DNA of 64,000 nucleotides from Desulfovibrio sp. Lineage in GTDB: Bacteria > Desulfobacterota > Desulfovibrionia > Desulfovibrionales > Desulfovibrionaceae. The notes beneath the pieces were generated by a model. It made no database searches. It was not told the DNA's origin and was given only the letters and a program-made list of their open reading frames with translations. Positions 18,895 to 27,896 of this stretch are shown here, one piece after another; the first letter of the stretch is position 1; each line of letters begins with the position of its first letter. A program made the translations under genes and the position numbers. Location: assembly GCA_016208105.1 (NCBI GenBank), contig JACQYS010000023.1, forward strand, positions 144,288 to 208,287, read 5' to 3'.

Positions 18895-19246
18895 TTTCAC
18901 TCCCTGGCAGACCCCCAAAGGAGTAAAGCTCCTCTTGGCCCCTCCACCATGGACCCGGGACACGCTGAGACTGTGGGATATGCTTCGCGAGTCCTGGGAA
19001 TGGCCCGCAGATATCCCGGTGATGTCAGCAGAACAGGCAAAGGACTATCTGGAGCGGGCAGAAGACGCCCACATGCGGCACGGTTTTAACGTTCTGCCAG
19101 CATGGCGTGGGCTGCGAATCCCCGACAATTGCCCCTTTGGCGTGGCTGTGGACCTGCAGTCTTGTTTCTTGGCAGCGAGCTATGGGGACATCTATTCCTC
19201 GCGCGGCACGGGGCAATCTTTGGCAAACTGGAGGGAACAGGCATGA
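18887..19246 (+). CDS. Hypothetical protein, replication block
   Basis: About 119 residues, ATG at 18887 overlapping the 3' end of the replication ATPase gene. Tryptophan-rich (FTPWQTP, PPPWTRD, LRESWEWP, LPAWRGL), no recognised fold. Its stop overlaps the next start (ATGA). Tight overlaps on both sides indicate one polycistronic replication operon running to at least 20.9 kb. Confidence 0.6.
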   Translation: MDSFTPWQTPKGVKLLLAPPPWTRDTLRLWDMLRESWEWPADIPVMSAEQAKDYLERAEDAHMRHGFNVLPAWRGLRIPDNCPFGVAVDLQSCFLAASYGDIYSSRGTGQSLANWREQA

Positions 19247-19494
19247 GGCTTACCTACGACACCCTAGAGACGCTCGAGCCTCGCCTTAAAGAGGCTGAGG
19301 CCTTAGCATTGAAGTATGCGGGCGAAAATAACGACTTCCTTTGGTTCTACAAGATTCGCCCTGCCTTCAAGAGCTTGGTGGGGTACGGCAGTAGCCACCC
19401 AGACCCCGTAGTTAGGTCTGGGAAGGCGTACCAGGTCGCCCACAGCCACATTCTGGCGGTCTACGATCAACGGAGGCCTGCCGATGAAGGGTAA
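19243..19494 (+). CDS. Small hypothetical protein, replication block
   Basis: About 83 residues, ATG at 19243 overlapping the preceding stop. Helical N-terminus (LETLEPRLKEAEALALKYAG), then FLWFYKIRPAFKSLVGYG. It overlaps the ERCC4 nuclease gene by 11 bases. Unknown function. A longer reading starting at 19102 merely runs through the previous gene in another frame. Confidence 0.55.
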   Translation: MRLTYDTLETLEPRLKEAEALALKYAGENNDFLWFYKIRPAFKSLVGYGSSHPDPVVRSGKAYQVAHSHILAVYDQRRPADEG

Positions 19495-20047
19495 AACCCG
19501 AAAACGAACATTACACGTTATCATAGACACTCGAGAACAACTGCCTTTCCCCTTCGCCTCCGACAAATACCCCGCACAAGTTGAACGTGGAACGCTGAAA
19601 ACCGGCGACTACAGCCTGGCTGGCCTTGAGCATTGCGTCGCCATCGAGCGCAAGTCGCTTGATGATCTGATTGGATGCCTGATCATGGGCCGTGATCGGT
19701 TTGAACGTGAGCTTGACCGCGCCCGCTCCCTTGAGTGCTTCGCGGTAGTCATTGAGGCCAGTCTCGAAGACGTATCCCGCCATCGTTATAGCTCCAGGAT
19801 GGACCCACACGCAGCCCTGCAAAGCATCCTCGCTTTCCAGGTGCGCTACCGGTGCCCGTTCGTGTGGGCAGGAACCAGAGCGGGAGCGGAGTACGCCACT
19901 TATTGGACCCTGGAGAAGTATCAACGCGAGCGGGAGGAGAGGGATCTCGAGGCAAAGGCCGTCGCAGAGCTCGAAAGCCTGAGCGAACGTTGGAACGCTC
20001 CAAAGCTTGGGGACCCCAAGAAGGTACGCGAAACAAGCCATGCCTGA
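19484..20047 (+). CDS. ERCC4/XPF-type nuclease
   Basis: About 187 residues with a complete ERCC4 nuclease core: VIIDTREQLPF (metal-binding Asp, about 15), LKTGDYSLAG and the signature IERKSLDDLIG. A charged helical tail follows. Such single-domain nucleases cut branched or flapped DNA and are found in phage and satellite replication modules. It overlaps genes on both sides, placing it in the replication operon. Likely role: processing forks or concatemers of element DNA. Confidence 0.85.
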   Translation: MKGKTRKRTLHVIIDTREQLPFPFASDKYPAQVERGTLKTGDYSLAGLEHCVAIERKSLDDLIGCLIMGRDRFERELDRARSLECFAVVIEASLEDVSRHRYSSRMDPHAALQSILAFQVRYRCPFVWAGTRAGAEYATYWTLEKYQREREERDLEAKAVAELESLSERWNAPKLGDPKKVRETSHA

Positions 20048-20495
20048 AAAATCAGAAATGAAACAGAAAATAACCCCCTCCACGGCGTTCAAGCCTGGGC
20101 AGTCCGGGAATCCCAAAGGGAAGCCCAAGGGGGCGCTAAATCACGCCACAAGGACCGTTTTGGCGCTTCTTGATGGTGAATCCGAGGCATTGACCCGCAA
20201 GGCGGTTGAGAAGGCTTTAGAGGGCGACTGTGTAGCTTTGAGGCTATGCCTTGAGAGGCTGTGCCCCCCTAGGAAGGATAGTCCCGTCATCTTGGCCGGG
20301 CTCCCTAAAATCGAAACGGCGGTAGACATCCCCAGGGTGACTGCCAGGATACTGGAAGTAGTCGCCGAGGGGACCATTACGCCCAGCGAAGGGCAGGCAG
20401 TGGCGGGGCTGGTGGAATATCACCGCAAAGCGATTGAACTAGCTGAAATAGAACAACGTTTGAGTGCTCTCGAAGCGAAGGAGAACTCGAAATGA
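20040..20495 (+). CDS. DUF5681-domain protein
   Basis: About 151 residues. The start carries the DUF5681 signature FKPGQSGNPKGKPKGA, which is basic and probably binds nucleic acid, followed by helices rich in Leu/Glu ending in a coiled segment. In phages this family often lies just before the large terminase gene, so a small-terminase-like or packaging-recognition role is possible, but no large terminase follows here. The ATG at 20040 overlaps the nuclease gene by 8 bases. Confidence 0.75.
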   Translation: MPEKSEMKQKITPSTAFKPGQSGNPKGKPKGALNHATRTVLALLDGESEALTRKAVEKALEGDCVALRLCLERLCPPRKDSPVILAGLPKIETAVDIPRVTARILEVVAEGTITPSEGQAVAGLVEYHRKAIELAEIEQRLSALEAKENSK

Positions 20496-20728
20496 ACGGC
20501 ATAGGCAAACGACTGAAGCGACTTGAGGGGCCCTCAACACTCAACGGGGAAGTACCTGCGTGGTGTGTGGAATGTGCAGGGGTAGAGGCCCGCTTAGACT
20601 TCATAACTCCGGGCGAAGTGCAGGATCGGGCGGAGATGATCTCCAGGCAATACCGAAGCAAAGGAGCCTATCTCGATCACCAGCAACAAAGATTCCACGA
20701 TTTCATAGAAGCAGGGTGCGTGGCGTGA
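20492..20728 (+). CDS. Small hypothetical protein with CxxC
   Basis: About 78 residues, ATG at 20492 overlapping the preceding stop (ATGA). Opens with MNGIGKRLKRLEG, contains WCVECAG (CxxC) and ends in a basic helix. The 'M..I..RL.RLE' opening recurs in the gene at 20951, hinting at two related small proteins. Both resemble short phage proteins found near terminase genes. Function unknown. Confidence 0.6.
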   Translation: MNGIGKRLKRLEGPSTLNGEVPAWCVECAGVEARLDFITPGEVQDRAEMISRQYRSKGAYLDHQQQRFHDFIEAGCVA

Positions 20729-20910
20729 GTGTTGTAAGCAGAATGGACAGGATGACAAAACACAACGAGTACAGGCGTGTGCATATCATTGTTGTTAAGC
20801 CTCATGAGAATGAATCTCTTGCGAGAGATAGATATGAGTCCAGTGGGGAAGTTATATCCGGTGAAGACAAAGTAGCATTCATTCGTCCTGGAATGACTCG
20901 CCGCAAATGA
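20725..20910 (+). CDS. Very small hypothetical protein
   Basis: About 61 residues from a GTG at 20725 whose codon overlaps the preceding stop (GTGA). Reads MSVVSRMDRMTKHNEYRRVH..VVKPHENESLARDRYESSGE. The position and coupled start support it; no homology is claimed. An ATG at 20743 is an alternative start. Confidence 0.45.
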   Translation: MSVVSRMDRMTKHNEYRRVHIIVVKPHENESLARDRYESSGEVISGEDKVAFIRPGMTRRK

Positions 20911-20950
20911 TCAGGGTAAATAAATATTCGCACGATGAGGAGAACCATCA

Positions 20951-21145
20951 ATGGGAATGATGAACAGATTGGAAAAGCTTGAGTCAAAGAGATGCGGCGC
21001 AACGGTACCGCTCTGGCTGGATCGAAGGGACGGAGAAACGGAAACTCAAGCCATTTCAAGAACCCTGGCGGACTATCCACATGCCGGGCGCGGGTCTGAT
21101 CTGGTTTTTGTTTCCTGGGAATATGCCCCGAAGGAGGGTTTCTAA
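20951..21145 (+). CDS. Small hypothetical protein
   Basis: About 64 residues, ATG at 20951 (MGMMNRLEKLESKRCG..PLWLDRRDGETE). The 'NRLEKLE' opening matches the style of the 20492 gene. It ends one base before the transglycosylase start, so both are probably co-translated. Confidence 0.5.
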   Translation: MGMMNRLEKLESKRCGATVPLWLDRRDGETETQAISRTLADYPHAGRGSDLVFVSWEYAPKEGF

Positions 21146-21146
21146 C

Positions 21147-22940
21147 ATGCCGGTGCTGAAGGAAATTGGTGATGCCCTTAATGGGCTTAATCAGGGAATT
21201 ATCCAAGGGATGCTGCTTTACCGTCAACGCCAGCAGGACGACATCCAGCGGCAGAACATGGAACGGCAGAACAGGCTTGCGGAGAACACGCTAACCATGG
21301 CCCAGCGGAAGATGGCCAAGGAAGACGCGTTCATGCGTGCCATCGCCACTGGTGACATGTCCGCCCTATTTAATGGTGATCTACAGACCCCGGGCACCCC
21401 CCCTAATGTCGTAAATGCGCCCCTCCAGGTACCGGGACAAGGACCCACACTCTCTCCCAGCATGTCCCCCAGCCCCACGGCACAACTTCCGCAGAACATG
21501 TCCGACCTCGTAGATTGGACGGGAAGATATCACGGGCTCGACCAGCAACTTTGGAGAAACCAGATCGCGGCGGAGTCCGGGGGAAATCCTAACGAGGTGA
21601 GCCCCAAGGGCGCGCGGGGAATTGCTCAGATCATGCCCGAAGCTGGGAAGCCATATGGCCTGGACGATTCGAACGCCTTTGACCCGTACAAAAACTTGAT
21701 GACCGGGGCGCAGATAATGAAAGCGCTCAAGGATAAATACGGCGGGGACACAAAAAAGGCGCTCTGGGGCTACAACGCAGGCACCGGCAACGTAGACAAG
21801 GGAGTTTATCCCGCAGAAACACGGGACTACATCAAGAAGATAACCGGCCAGGATTACGACCCTCAAGCTATTGGAACCAATATCGCCGCCAACACAGGGA
21901 ACACCGCCACGGACGTCCCCATGGGGTTCGGCGGTGGCGTAAACCCTAACGCTATGGTCCCTGTTGGTGGAAGGAACTACCGCGTTATCGACCTTGCCAA
22001 CAACCCGAAGTTCGTCGATCTGATGGTCGCTGGAGCGGCCTCCGGGTTTGAGGGGGCCAAGAATTTCCTTGGGGCAATCGAGTCAGTAAAAAAACTGCAA
22101 GCCCCGGAAAAGTTCGACGGAGCCCAGTGGTTCAAGGCCAAATACGGCCGGGACTTCGACCCCACAAACGCGAATGAGGCCAACCTAGTCCAGGGGTACA
22201 ACCGGGCCAATTCGACCCAACAGGTCAACATTTCCAACAATGTGGACATGAGCCGGGAGAAGGAACTCCAGGTCGAGCTTGGGAAGAACTGGGCGAAGGA
22301 ATACGACCTAGCGCACCAGGACGCTAAGGCGGCGGGCGCGGCGCTTGGGCAGATATCCGTGGCTAAGGGCCTGCTCAACAAGGGTATGGAGACGGACGCT
22401 TTCACCCCGCTCAAGGCTAAGGTCGCGGCCATATCTCAGGCGCTAGGGATCGACCCCAAGAACATCGGCCTTACCGACGCCACCACGCCGCAGATATTCC
22501 AAAGCGCGGTGATGAAGAACCTCTTGACCGAGTTGATGGCACAGAAGGGACCACAGACCGAGGGCGATGCCCAGCGGGCTATGGCTACCTTTGCCCAGCT
22601 TGGGAACACCACAGAGGCAAACAAGTTCATCCTCGACTACGCGGAAGCGCTCGCCAAGCGTAAGCAGGAATACGCCACCTTCCTTTACAAGACGGGCACA
22701 GAGAAGCACGGCGGGGACGCTTACAAGGCGCGCCAGGACTGGGAACAGTACATCCAGGATAATCCTATTCTGGATTCCATACCGCTGCCAAAGGTTGGGG
22801 CTACAAAGGACACAATGGCTACGCCCCATGGTGGGGCGACATATAAAACCCCGGAGGAAGTCAGGTCCGCCTTCGAGAGGGGGGCTCTCACCAAAGAGGG
22901 CGCGGCCAGCATCCTGCAAAATCAGTTTGGGATGGAGTAG
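21147..22940 (+). CDS. Virion-type lytic transglycosylase (SLT domain)
   Basis: About 597 residues, ATG at 21147 behind AAGGAGG. An N-terminal glutamine/arginine-rich coiled region (about 10-60) and a proline-rich linker precede an SLT transglycosylase domain at about 125-235, with the catalytic Glu in IAAESGGNP, then GARGIAQIMP and ALWGYNAGTGNV. The remaining 350 residues are helical. There is no signal peptide, so it is not a housekeeping periplasmic enzyme; this architecture matches peptidoglycan-cutting internal or tail proteins that help phage DNA entry. It is followed 3 bases later by another long virion-like gene. Confidence 0.8.
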   Translation: MPVLKEIGDALNGLNQGIIQGMLLYRQRQQDDIQRQNMERQNRLAENTLTMAQRKMAKEDAFMRAIATGDMSALFNGDLQTPGTPPNVVNAPLQVPGQGPTLSPSMSPSPTAQLPQNMSDLVDWTGRYHGLDQQLWRNQIAAESGGNPNEVSPKGARGIAQIMPEAGKPYGLDDSNAFDPYKNLMTGAQIMKALKDKYGGDTKKALWGYNAGTGNVDKGVYPAETRDYIKKITGQDYDPQAIGTNIAANTGNTATDVPMGFGGGVNPNAMVPVGGRNYRVIDLANNPKFVDLMVAGAASGFEGAKNFLGAIESVKKLQAPEKFDGAQWFKAKYGRDFDPTNANEANLVQGYNRANSTQQVNISNNVDMSREKELQVELGKNWAKEYDLAHQDAKAAGAALGQISVAKGLLNKGMETDAFTPLKAKVAAISQALGIDPKNIGLTDATTPQIFQSAVMKNLLTELMAQKGPQTEGDAQRAMATFAQLGNTTEANKFILDYAEALAKRKQEYATFLYKTGTEKHGGDAYKARQDWEQYIQDNPILDSIPLPKVGATKDTMATPHGGATYKTPEEVRSAFERGALTKEGAASILQNQFGME

Positions 22941-22943
22941 AGT

Positions 22944-24986
22944 ATGGTTAAGGCGATTGAATTCCTTGAAGCCAGGCCCCCCCGAAAGCAGTCAGCCCTT
23001 GAATTTTTGGAAGCTGGCTCTGCTCCTGTGGAAGAGGCACCCGATCTTTCCGCCATCGGCCCTGAAGGTGTTTTCTACCAACCTCCGGCGGATTCCAAAA
23101 CCTCCGCAGCACTCAAGCCATCGGCCGTTAAGCCCCTGGGCATCAAAGACCTTATCGCCATAAAGTATGCGGCGGACGACGGGCAGCGAGTGGCGGTTGC
23201 CGCTCAAGCCCTGGGCCGTCCGGAGTCCGACTTCACCGTTAAAGACGGCGCGGTCTACCTCAACAGTGAGAGAGGCCCTGTGCGTGTGGGGGGCCTTGGC
23301 GGGATGACCCCGCAGGAATCGCTTTCAAATCTGGGTAAAGAGGCCTTGGCCACAACCGCCAGCAACCCCGTAAGTACCGCCGGGAATGCCGCGCTAGCTT
23401 TTAGCTCCCCGGAGTTCATTGCTTCGCCCTGGGTGCAGGGTGCCTTGGGAGCAGGTGACGAGTTCGCACGCCGCATGGTCGGCAATTACATCATGCCGGA
23501 TATGTACGGAACCAGACAGCGCCCTTGGAGTATGCCCGATACCGTCGCTGTTCCGGCCAATGGTCTTCTCTCTGGCTTGTTTGCTGGTGTGGTGAACAAG
23601 ACATTTGGCGGGGGGAATCCCATTCTCAAAAACCTTACCCCGGGAGAAGTAGCCGCCGGAGCGGAGAACCTTGCTAAGACTCCCATCCCGCTGTCTCTGG
23701 GGCAGGCTACCCGCAACCCGGCATTGTTGGATGCCGAGGGGCGCTTACGGATGTTCCCAGGTGCCCTTGATATCGCGAAACGGCAAAGCGAGGCGCAGAA
23801 CTTGGCCGCCCGGGACGCTGTTGAGGGTTTCGCCGGGGGCATGGCCTCGAGCACGGATCCGGCTATGCTCGGCAAGAACATAGTGGACGCTGCTTCCAAC
23901 ACTCTGCAGGAGCTTAAAAACTTCCGGGCCCGTGCGGCTGGTCCCCTCTACGAAATGGCACGTTTGCCTAGTGATACGCCCCTTGATGCATCCGGGATCG
24001 TGCAGGCTATCGACACGAAACTTGCGGGGCAGGGCACCCCCGAAGCTGTAAAGTCTCTACTCGAAAAGGCCAAGGCGCAGTTGTTCTCTAACGGTGAGCT
24101 CCGGAATACACCTGAAGGCCTCCAGGCTGCGAAGCAGGGTATTGATTCACTGATTGAGGGTCTCGGGGAAAATGAGAACCAAGCCAGGTCCGCACTCATG
24201 GGTGTGAAGACTGAGCTGATGGACTACATGACGAGGAATATCTCTGGGTTCAAGACGGCGAATGATGTGTTTGCTGCCCACTCCGGGCCTATCCAGTCTT
24301 TTTGGGATAGCATACTCAATAAGGTCCGCAACCTCACCCCGGACAACGCTAGCAAGGCTCCGGGAATGCTCTTCAACCCAAACGCAGGCATGCCCAACAC
24401 CCCGGCCATGGTGACGGGCTGGAAGGATCAAATTGCAGGCCAGTTCCCGCAATCCTGGCAGGACGCGATGGCCGCGAGGATTTTGCAGGCTTCTCAAGGG
24501 TTCAAAACAAGCGCCAATGGCGGACTTGGTAACTACTCCGGGCAGGTTGGGAAAGAGCTTGGAGGGTCACAGGCGGCAATGGACATGTGGCAGGCTGGGA
24601 TGAGTCCGGAACAATACTCTGCCCTAAAAAACCTCGTGGATGGCCTTAATTTGGCTTCTCAGGGTTCACGGGGACAGTCATGGACCTTCGCTGGCAAACC
24701 TTCAATAGAAGCCCTCCAGGGCGCGTCTATGGGGCCAGTTGAGGGCGGAATATCCAAGGCGTTGGAACTCGGCACAGTGGTGTCTCCGGGTTCGTGGGCT
24801 GGGATGTTCCAGGATTGGAGATTCAAGAAAAACGCCCCGAAGTTGGCGGAACTGCTTTTTAATCCCCCCGCAGACTGGCAAAATATGCTCCCCCCGGACG
24901 TGAGGCCATACCAACTCGCCGCCCTTTTGCCGCGCATCATGGCCGCGCAGGGATTTGGCGGGATTATTGAGGGCGGACAAAAATAA
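22944..24986 (+). CDS. Large virion-internal/ejection-like protein
   Basis: About 680 residues, ATG at 22944, immediately after the transglycosylase gene. It begins with two copies of an IEFLEAR/LEFLEAG motif separated by a basic PPRKQS segment, then a long Ala/Gly-rich helical body without enzyme motifs. The duplicated short N-terminal peptide is common in injected internal virion proteins of short-tailed phages. No signal peptide. The pairing with a transglycosylase suggests a DNA-ejection module, but this is inference from composition and order. Confidence 0.6.
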   Translation: MVKAIEFLEARPPRKQSALEFLEAGSAPVEEAPDLSAIGPEGVFYQPPADSKTSAALKPSAVKPLGIKDLIAIKYAADDGQRVAVAAQALGRPESDFTVKDGAVYLNSERGPVRVGGLGGMTPQESLSNLGKEALATTASNPVSTAGNAALAFSSPEFIASPWVQGALGAGDEFARRMVGNYIMPDMYGTRQRPWSMPDTVAVPANGLLSGLFAGVVNKTFGGGNPILKNLTPGEVAAGAENLAKTPIPLSLGQATRNPALLDAEGRLRMFPGALDIAKRQSEAQNLAARDAVEGFAGGMASSTDPAMLGKNIVDAASNTLQELKNFRARAAGPLYEMARLPSDTPLDASGIVQAIDTKLAGQGTPEAVKSLLEKAKAQLFSNGELRNTPEGLQAAKQGIDSLIEGLGENENQARSALMGVKTELMDYMTRNISGFKTANDVFAAHSGPIQSFWDSILNKVRNLTPDNASKAPGMLFNPNAGMPNTPAMVTGWKDQIAGQFPQSWQDAMAARILQASQGFKTSANGGLGNYSGQVGKELGGSQAAMDMWQAGMSPEQYSALKNLVDGLNLASQGSRGQSWTFAGKPSIEALQGASMGPVEGGISKALELGTVVSPGSWAGMFQDWRFKKNAPKLAELLFNPPADWQNMLPPDVRPYQLAALLPRIMAAQGFGGIIEGGQK

Positions 24987-25012
24987 GCCAGCCAGGAGGA
25001 GTGCCACAATTG

Positions 25013-25040
25013 AGCCCCGTTTCGGCGGGGCTAATTTTGT
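25013..25040 (+). terminator. Intrinsic terminator ending the plus-strand operon
   Basis: AGCCCCG and CGGGGCT pair over a short loop (25013-25033) and are followed by AATTTTGT, 27 bases after the virion-like gene. Confidence 0.7.
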
Positions 25041-25165
25041 GTTGGCGAGGCTCCATGTTTTGACGTCTGTTTTTGTCATTTGGGGTCTGTACACATCGCC
25101 CCGATGTATAAGTGCGCTGTTAGAATATTTTAATCTGATAGCAACGGCCGAAAAGCATAAAAATG

Positions 25166-25193
25166 TTAACTGCCTAGATTCGCTACATATAAT
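25166..25193 (+). promoter_or_regulatory. Promoter for the 25245 gene
   Basis: TTAACT (25166-25171) and TATAAT (25188-25193) are 16 bases apart, about 50 bases upstream of the next start. The surrounding AT-rich DNA contrasts with the GC-rich block before it, so the cargo genes appear to be transcribed independently. Confidence 0.55.
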
Positions 25194-25244
25194 GTGATAT
25201 AAGGCCTAATCTATGACCTCACCAGTCACGCAACAGGAGGCCTT

Positions 25245-25586
25245 ATGTCGTTATTGTCCGATAGCCAGGATGCCAAGAAGTACAAAAGGATGCTCGAAAG
25301 ACAGCGTAAGTCCACCTCCAGTTATAGGAAAAGACAAAAGGAGCAGGGTAAGTGTCAGCTAACGTTGATGGTGGCTGAATCCAGAAAAGACGCTATCCGT
25401 TCATTGGTGAAGGCAATTGAACATGATGATCTGCTTGATTTCTCTCTCTCAAAGGTCGTGGTTGATTCACGGGGGAAACCAAGCTGGCGGCGTCGCTGGC
25501 AATGCCTTTTAAGCAAAACGCTTGATCCGCTGGAGGATATTGAGACCGAGCGGGACGCGGGAAACGTGCTTATCATTCCGTCCTAG
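25245..25586 (+). CDS. Small basic protein, possible DNA-binding
   Basis: About 113 residues, ATG at 25245 behind CAGGAGG. Highly basic N-terminus (KKYKRMLERQRKSTSSYRKR), then CQLTLMVAESRKDAIRSLVK and a C-terminal acidic patch. The 'strand then helix' middle resembles ribbon-helix-helix proteins, but the match is weak. It has its own promoter and may be a regulator of the cargo region. Confidence 0.6.
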   Translation: MSLLSDSQDAKKYKRMLERQRKSTSSYRKRQKEQGKCQLTLMVAESRKDAIRSLVKAIEHDDLLDFSLSKVVVDSRGKPSWRRRWQCLLSKTLDPLEDIETERDAGNVLIIPS

Positions 25587-25632
25587 GGACTGGCAGGGGG
25601 TAACGCGTCCAACTTGATGGAGCGCTACGGGT

Positions 25633-25833
25633 ATGCGGTGGAGCGGTAAGGTCGAATTGATCCAAGCGTTGCAAGACAGGTTGAAGGGTTTTAGGATGTG
25701 GCTTGGTCAAGCTGAATGCCAGGGTTGCCCCCCTCCACAGCCCCCAATCGAGCTAGATGATTTCCCCTCCCTCGCGCGTAGAGCTTCCATACTGAAACCT
25801 ATCCATTCTTTCATGGACCACGGTGATTTTTGA
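25633..25833 (+). CDS. Possible small hypothetical protein
   Basis: About 66 residues from ATG 25633 with only a weak ribosome site. Contains CQGC and a proline-rich centre. It may be a chance frame. Confidence 0.25.
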   Translation: MRWSGKVELIQALQDRLKGFRMWLGQAECQGCPPPQPPIELDDFPSLARRASILKPIHSFMDHGDF

Positions 25834-25838
25834 CCTTA

Positions 25839-25931
25839 AGGATGGAAATGAGAGGTGAAATAAATTTTGCTCACCATTCTAAAAATACTTAAAAATTAAA
25901 TAATTAAATAAATAAAAATAACTTCCATCCT
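25839..25931. promoter_or_regulatory. Inverted and direct repeats in AT-rich leader of the Fic gene
   Basis: AGGATGGAA (25839-25847) is inverted as TTCCATCCT (25923-25931), and TGGAAATGA occurs directly at 25843 and 25931. The 75 bases between are nearly all A/T. This is a plausible operator-promoter for the Fic gene starting at 25958. Confidence 0.45.
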
Positions 25932-25957
25932 GGAAATGAACGGGATAATGAGGTGCC

Positions 25958-27151
25958 ATGATTATTAAGTATGACGTTCCAAATGATTGGGCACGGTATG
26001 ATTTCCTAGAGGTCGCGAATGAACTCCTCAGCGCCAAAGCAGCCCTCATCGCCCTAACTCAAATTCCATACCAGCGAAGCTGGGCCGATGAACTGCAACG
26101 CATACAACTTAAACGTGAGGTGGCCGGTACTTCTCGGATCGAGGGAGCTGAATTCACCGAGGGGGAATTGGACGAAGCCATGCAGGAAACCCCTGTGCAG
26201 CTCGAAACTCGCTCACAAAAGCAAGCGGCTGCCGCCGTATCTACTTATAGATGGATAGCTGAACTCTCAGAGGGGTTGCCAGTAAATGAAGAGCTTATTT
26301 TAGAAATACACAGACGTTTAGTACAAGGGTGCGACGATGATCATTGTGCTCCGGGTATACTTCGAGGACCGGACCAGAATGTGACGTTTGGGGCTCCCCG
26401 CCATCGGGGGGTTGAAGGCGGTAAGCAGTGCCAAGAAGCTTTTAGAGGTCTTTCTGAAGCCGTTCGGAATGTTTTCCCGCGGCATGATCCGTTAATTCAG
26501 GCTCTTGCCCTGCATTATCATTTTGCTGCGATGCACCCATTTTTAGATGGTAATGGTCGGACCGCTCGCGCTCTAGAAGCCTTAATGCTTCAACGAGTTG
26601 GCCTCAGAGACACGCTGTTTATTGCCATGTCAAATTATTACTATGAAGAAAAGACGGCTTATTTGACTGCTTTAAATGAAGCTAGGAGTAGGAATCATGA
26701 TTTAACTCCTTTCTTGAAGTTTTCATTAAAAGGTATCGAAACGCAATGCACAAAATTATTCTCAGAGATTAGACAGCAGGTTGCTAAAGCCCTATATCGC
26801 AATACATTTACAGATTTATTTGGAAGGCTTAAGTCGCCACGAAAAAGAGTAATGTCTGCCAGAAATGTGCAGGTATTAAACGTGATGTTAGATGGTGGAG
26901 AGCTTAGTTTTATCGACCTATACTCAAAGTGCAGACAATTTTACACAGTCAAAAATCCACAAAAAGCATTTATAAGAGATTTGAACTACCTATTAAATCT
27001 TCAAGCAATACAGGTCAGTGCAGAGGGGGACGGTTCAAAAACAAAGTTAAAAGTCAATATTGATTGGCCACGGCAAATTACCGAGACAGAATTTTTTAAA
27101 CGTGCGATGGAAATGCCCAAGGGAAAAGTGTTTAGCTTTCTTTCGACGTAA
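25958..27151 (+). CDS. Fic-domain protein with N-terminal inhibitory helix
   Basis: About 397 residues. The inhibitory motif TSRIEG (T/S-xxx-E-G/N) at 58-63 and the catalytic motif HPFLDGNGRTAR (His about 192) place it in the class of Fic enzymes whose inhibitory helix precedes the core. Fic enzymes usually transfer AMP from ATP to a Ser/Thr/Tyr hydroxyl on a target protein. A Fic_N-like region precedes the core and a winged-helix-like C-terminus (KNPQKAFIRDLNYLL) follows. The active site and inhibitory Glu are intact. ATG 25958 follows GAGGTGCC. In this element it is a candidate toxin-like or phage-interference cargo gene; the target is unknown. Confidence 0.88.
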   Translation: MIIKYDVPNDWARYDFLEVANELLSAKAALIALTQIPYQRSWADELQRIQLKREVAGTSRIEGAEFTEGELDEAMQETPVQLETRSQKQAAAAVSTYRWIAELSEGLPVNEELILEIHRRLVQGCDDDHCAPGILRGPDQNVTFGAPRHRGVEGGKQCQEAFRGLSEAVRNVFPRHDPLIQALALHYHFAAMHPFLDGNGRTARALEALMLQRVGLRDTLFIAMSNYYYEEKTAYLTALNEARSRNHDLTPFLKFSLKGIETQCTKLFSEIRQQVAKALYRNTFTDLFGRLKSPRKRVMSARNVQVLNVMLDGGELSFIDLYSKCRQFYTVKNPQKAFIRDLNYLLNLQAIQVSAEGDGSKTKLKVNIDWPRQITETEFFKRAMEMPKGKVFSFLST

Positions 27152-27182
27152 TAATGGCTTGTGATTAAGGCGTTATGAATGC

Positions 27183-27428
27183 ATGTACTCGTCCGACCTT
27201 TGGAAGATGGAAGGTTCTGAGAGCCGTAACCGCCCCAAGGCTTGGCTCGAAACACAACAAGCCCAGGACTTCGTGGCGGAAGTTTCAAAAGGGCAGAATC
27301 CTGCCCTTTTCCTGAATGTGACCTTGGGACGTAACGGGGGGACATTCGCTCACTGGCAGATAGCTTTGGCATACGCGAAGACCCTGAGCGCGAAGCTCCA
27401 CAGGCGAGTCAATGCAGTGTGGTCTTGA
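27183..27428 (+). CDS. Short KilA-N domain protein, possibly N-truncated
   Basis: About 81 residues. RPKAWLETQQAQDFVAEVSK, then GRNGGTFAHWQIALAYAKTL and HRRVNAV fit the KilA-N DNA-binding domain of phage antirepressor proteins. The usual N-terminal strand pair (..INATDL..) is only partly present and the frame has a stop 18 bases before the ATG, so the gene may be a remnant. A phage-borne regulator would be expected at this position. Confidence 0.6.
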   Translation: MYSSDLWKMEGSESRNRPKAWLETQQAQDFVAEVSKGQNPALFLNVTLGRNGGTFAHWQIALAYAKTLSAKLHRRVNAVWS

Positions 27429-27896
27429 CCAACCTCAGGCGGTGATTACTTACAGCCCTAAGGTTCGTCCGCTAACTTGAGGCTTCCCGCCGAAAAGGTA
27501 AGACGTCCCGCCACCCCACACGCTTTTTGTTTCACCCCTGGTGGACGGACCTACTTTTCAAAGCCTGCCATCCCGCGATGGTGGGCTTTTCGTTTTGCCT
27601 ACCCATTCAGAGGCTTGTTGGCCAAGCATTCAATCTGCATTTTTCATGATGATAAGAGCAGGGGACAGCGCACAACAAGGACATGGCCAGCGGAAACGGT
27701 CATTACCTAGATCTCCAACGTTACGGAGTCAGTCGGGGATGCGATCGTGGCTTCTCCCGTCTCACTCAGCAGGATGCGGGGGGGGGATTATGTATCTATT
27801 CCCCAAAAGGGGTATTTAATATATCAACCATCCATAACTTAGGCACTCGGCCACCCCACATTGCGAGTGTCACGTTTTAATCTGGAGGAATGTTTA
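27429..27896. other. Intergenic region with a terminator, no convincing gene
   Basis: Short plus-strand frames (for example 27477-27710 and 27683-27880) lack ribosome sites and have odd composition. The region includes the terminator at 27560 and a long G-run at about 27779. Confidence 0.45.
27560..27595 (+). terminator. Intrinsic terminator downstream of KilA-N gene
   Basis: AAAGCCTGCCATC pairs with GATGGTGGGCTTT (two G-T wobbles) over a 4-base loop, followed by a T-rich stretch. Confidence 0.7.

Noticed and set aside
20979..21146. Upstream extension of the transglycosylase gene
   Set aside because: It overlaps another small gene in a different frame, and the ATG at 21147 has a strong AAGGAGG.
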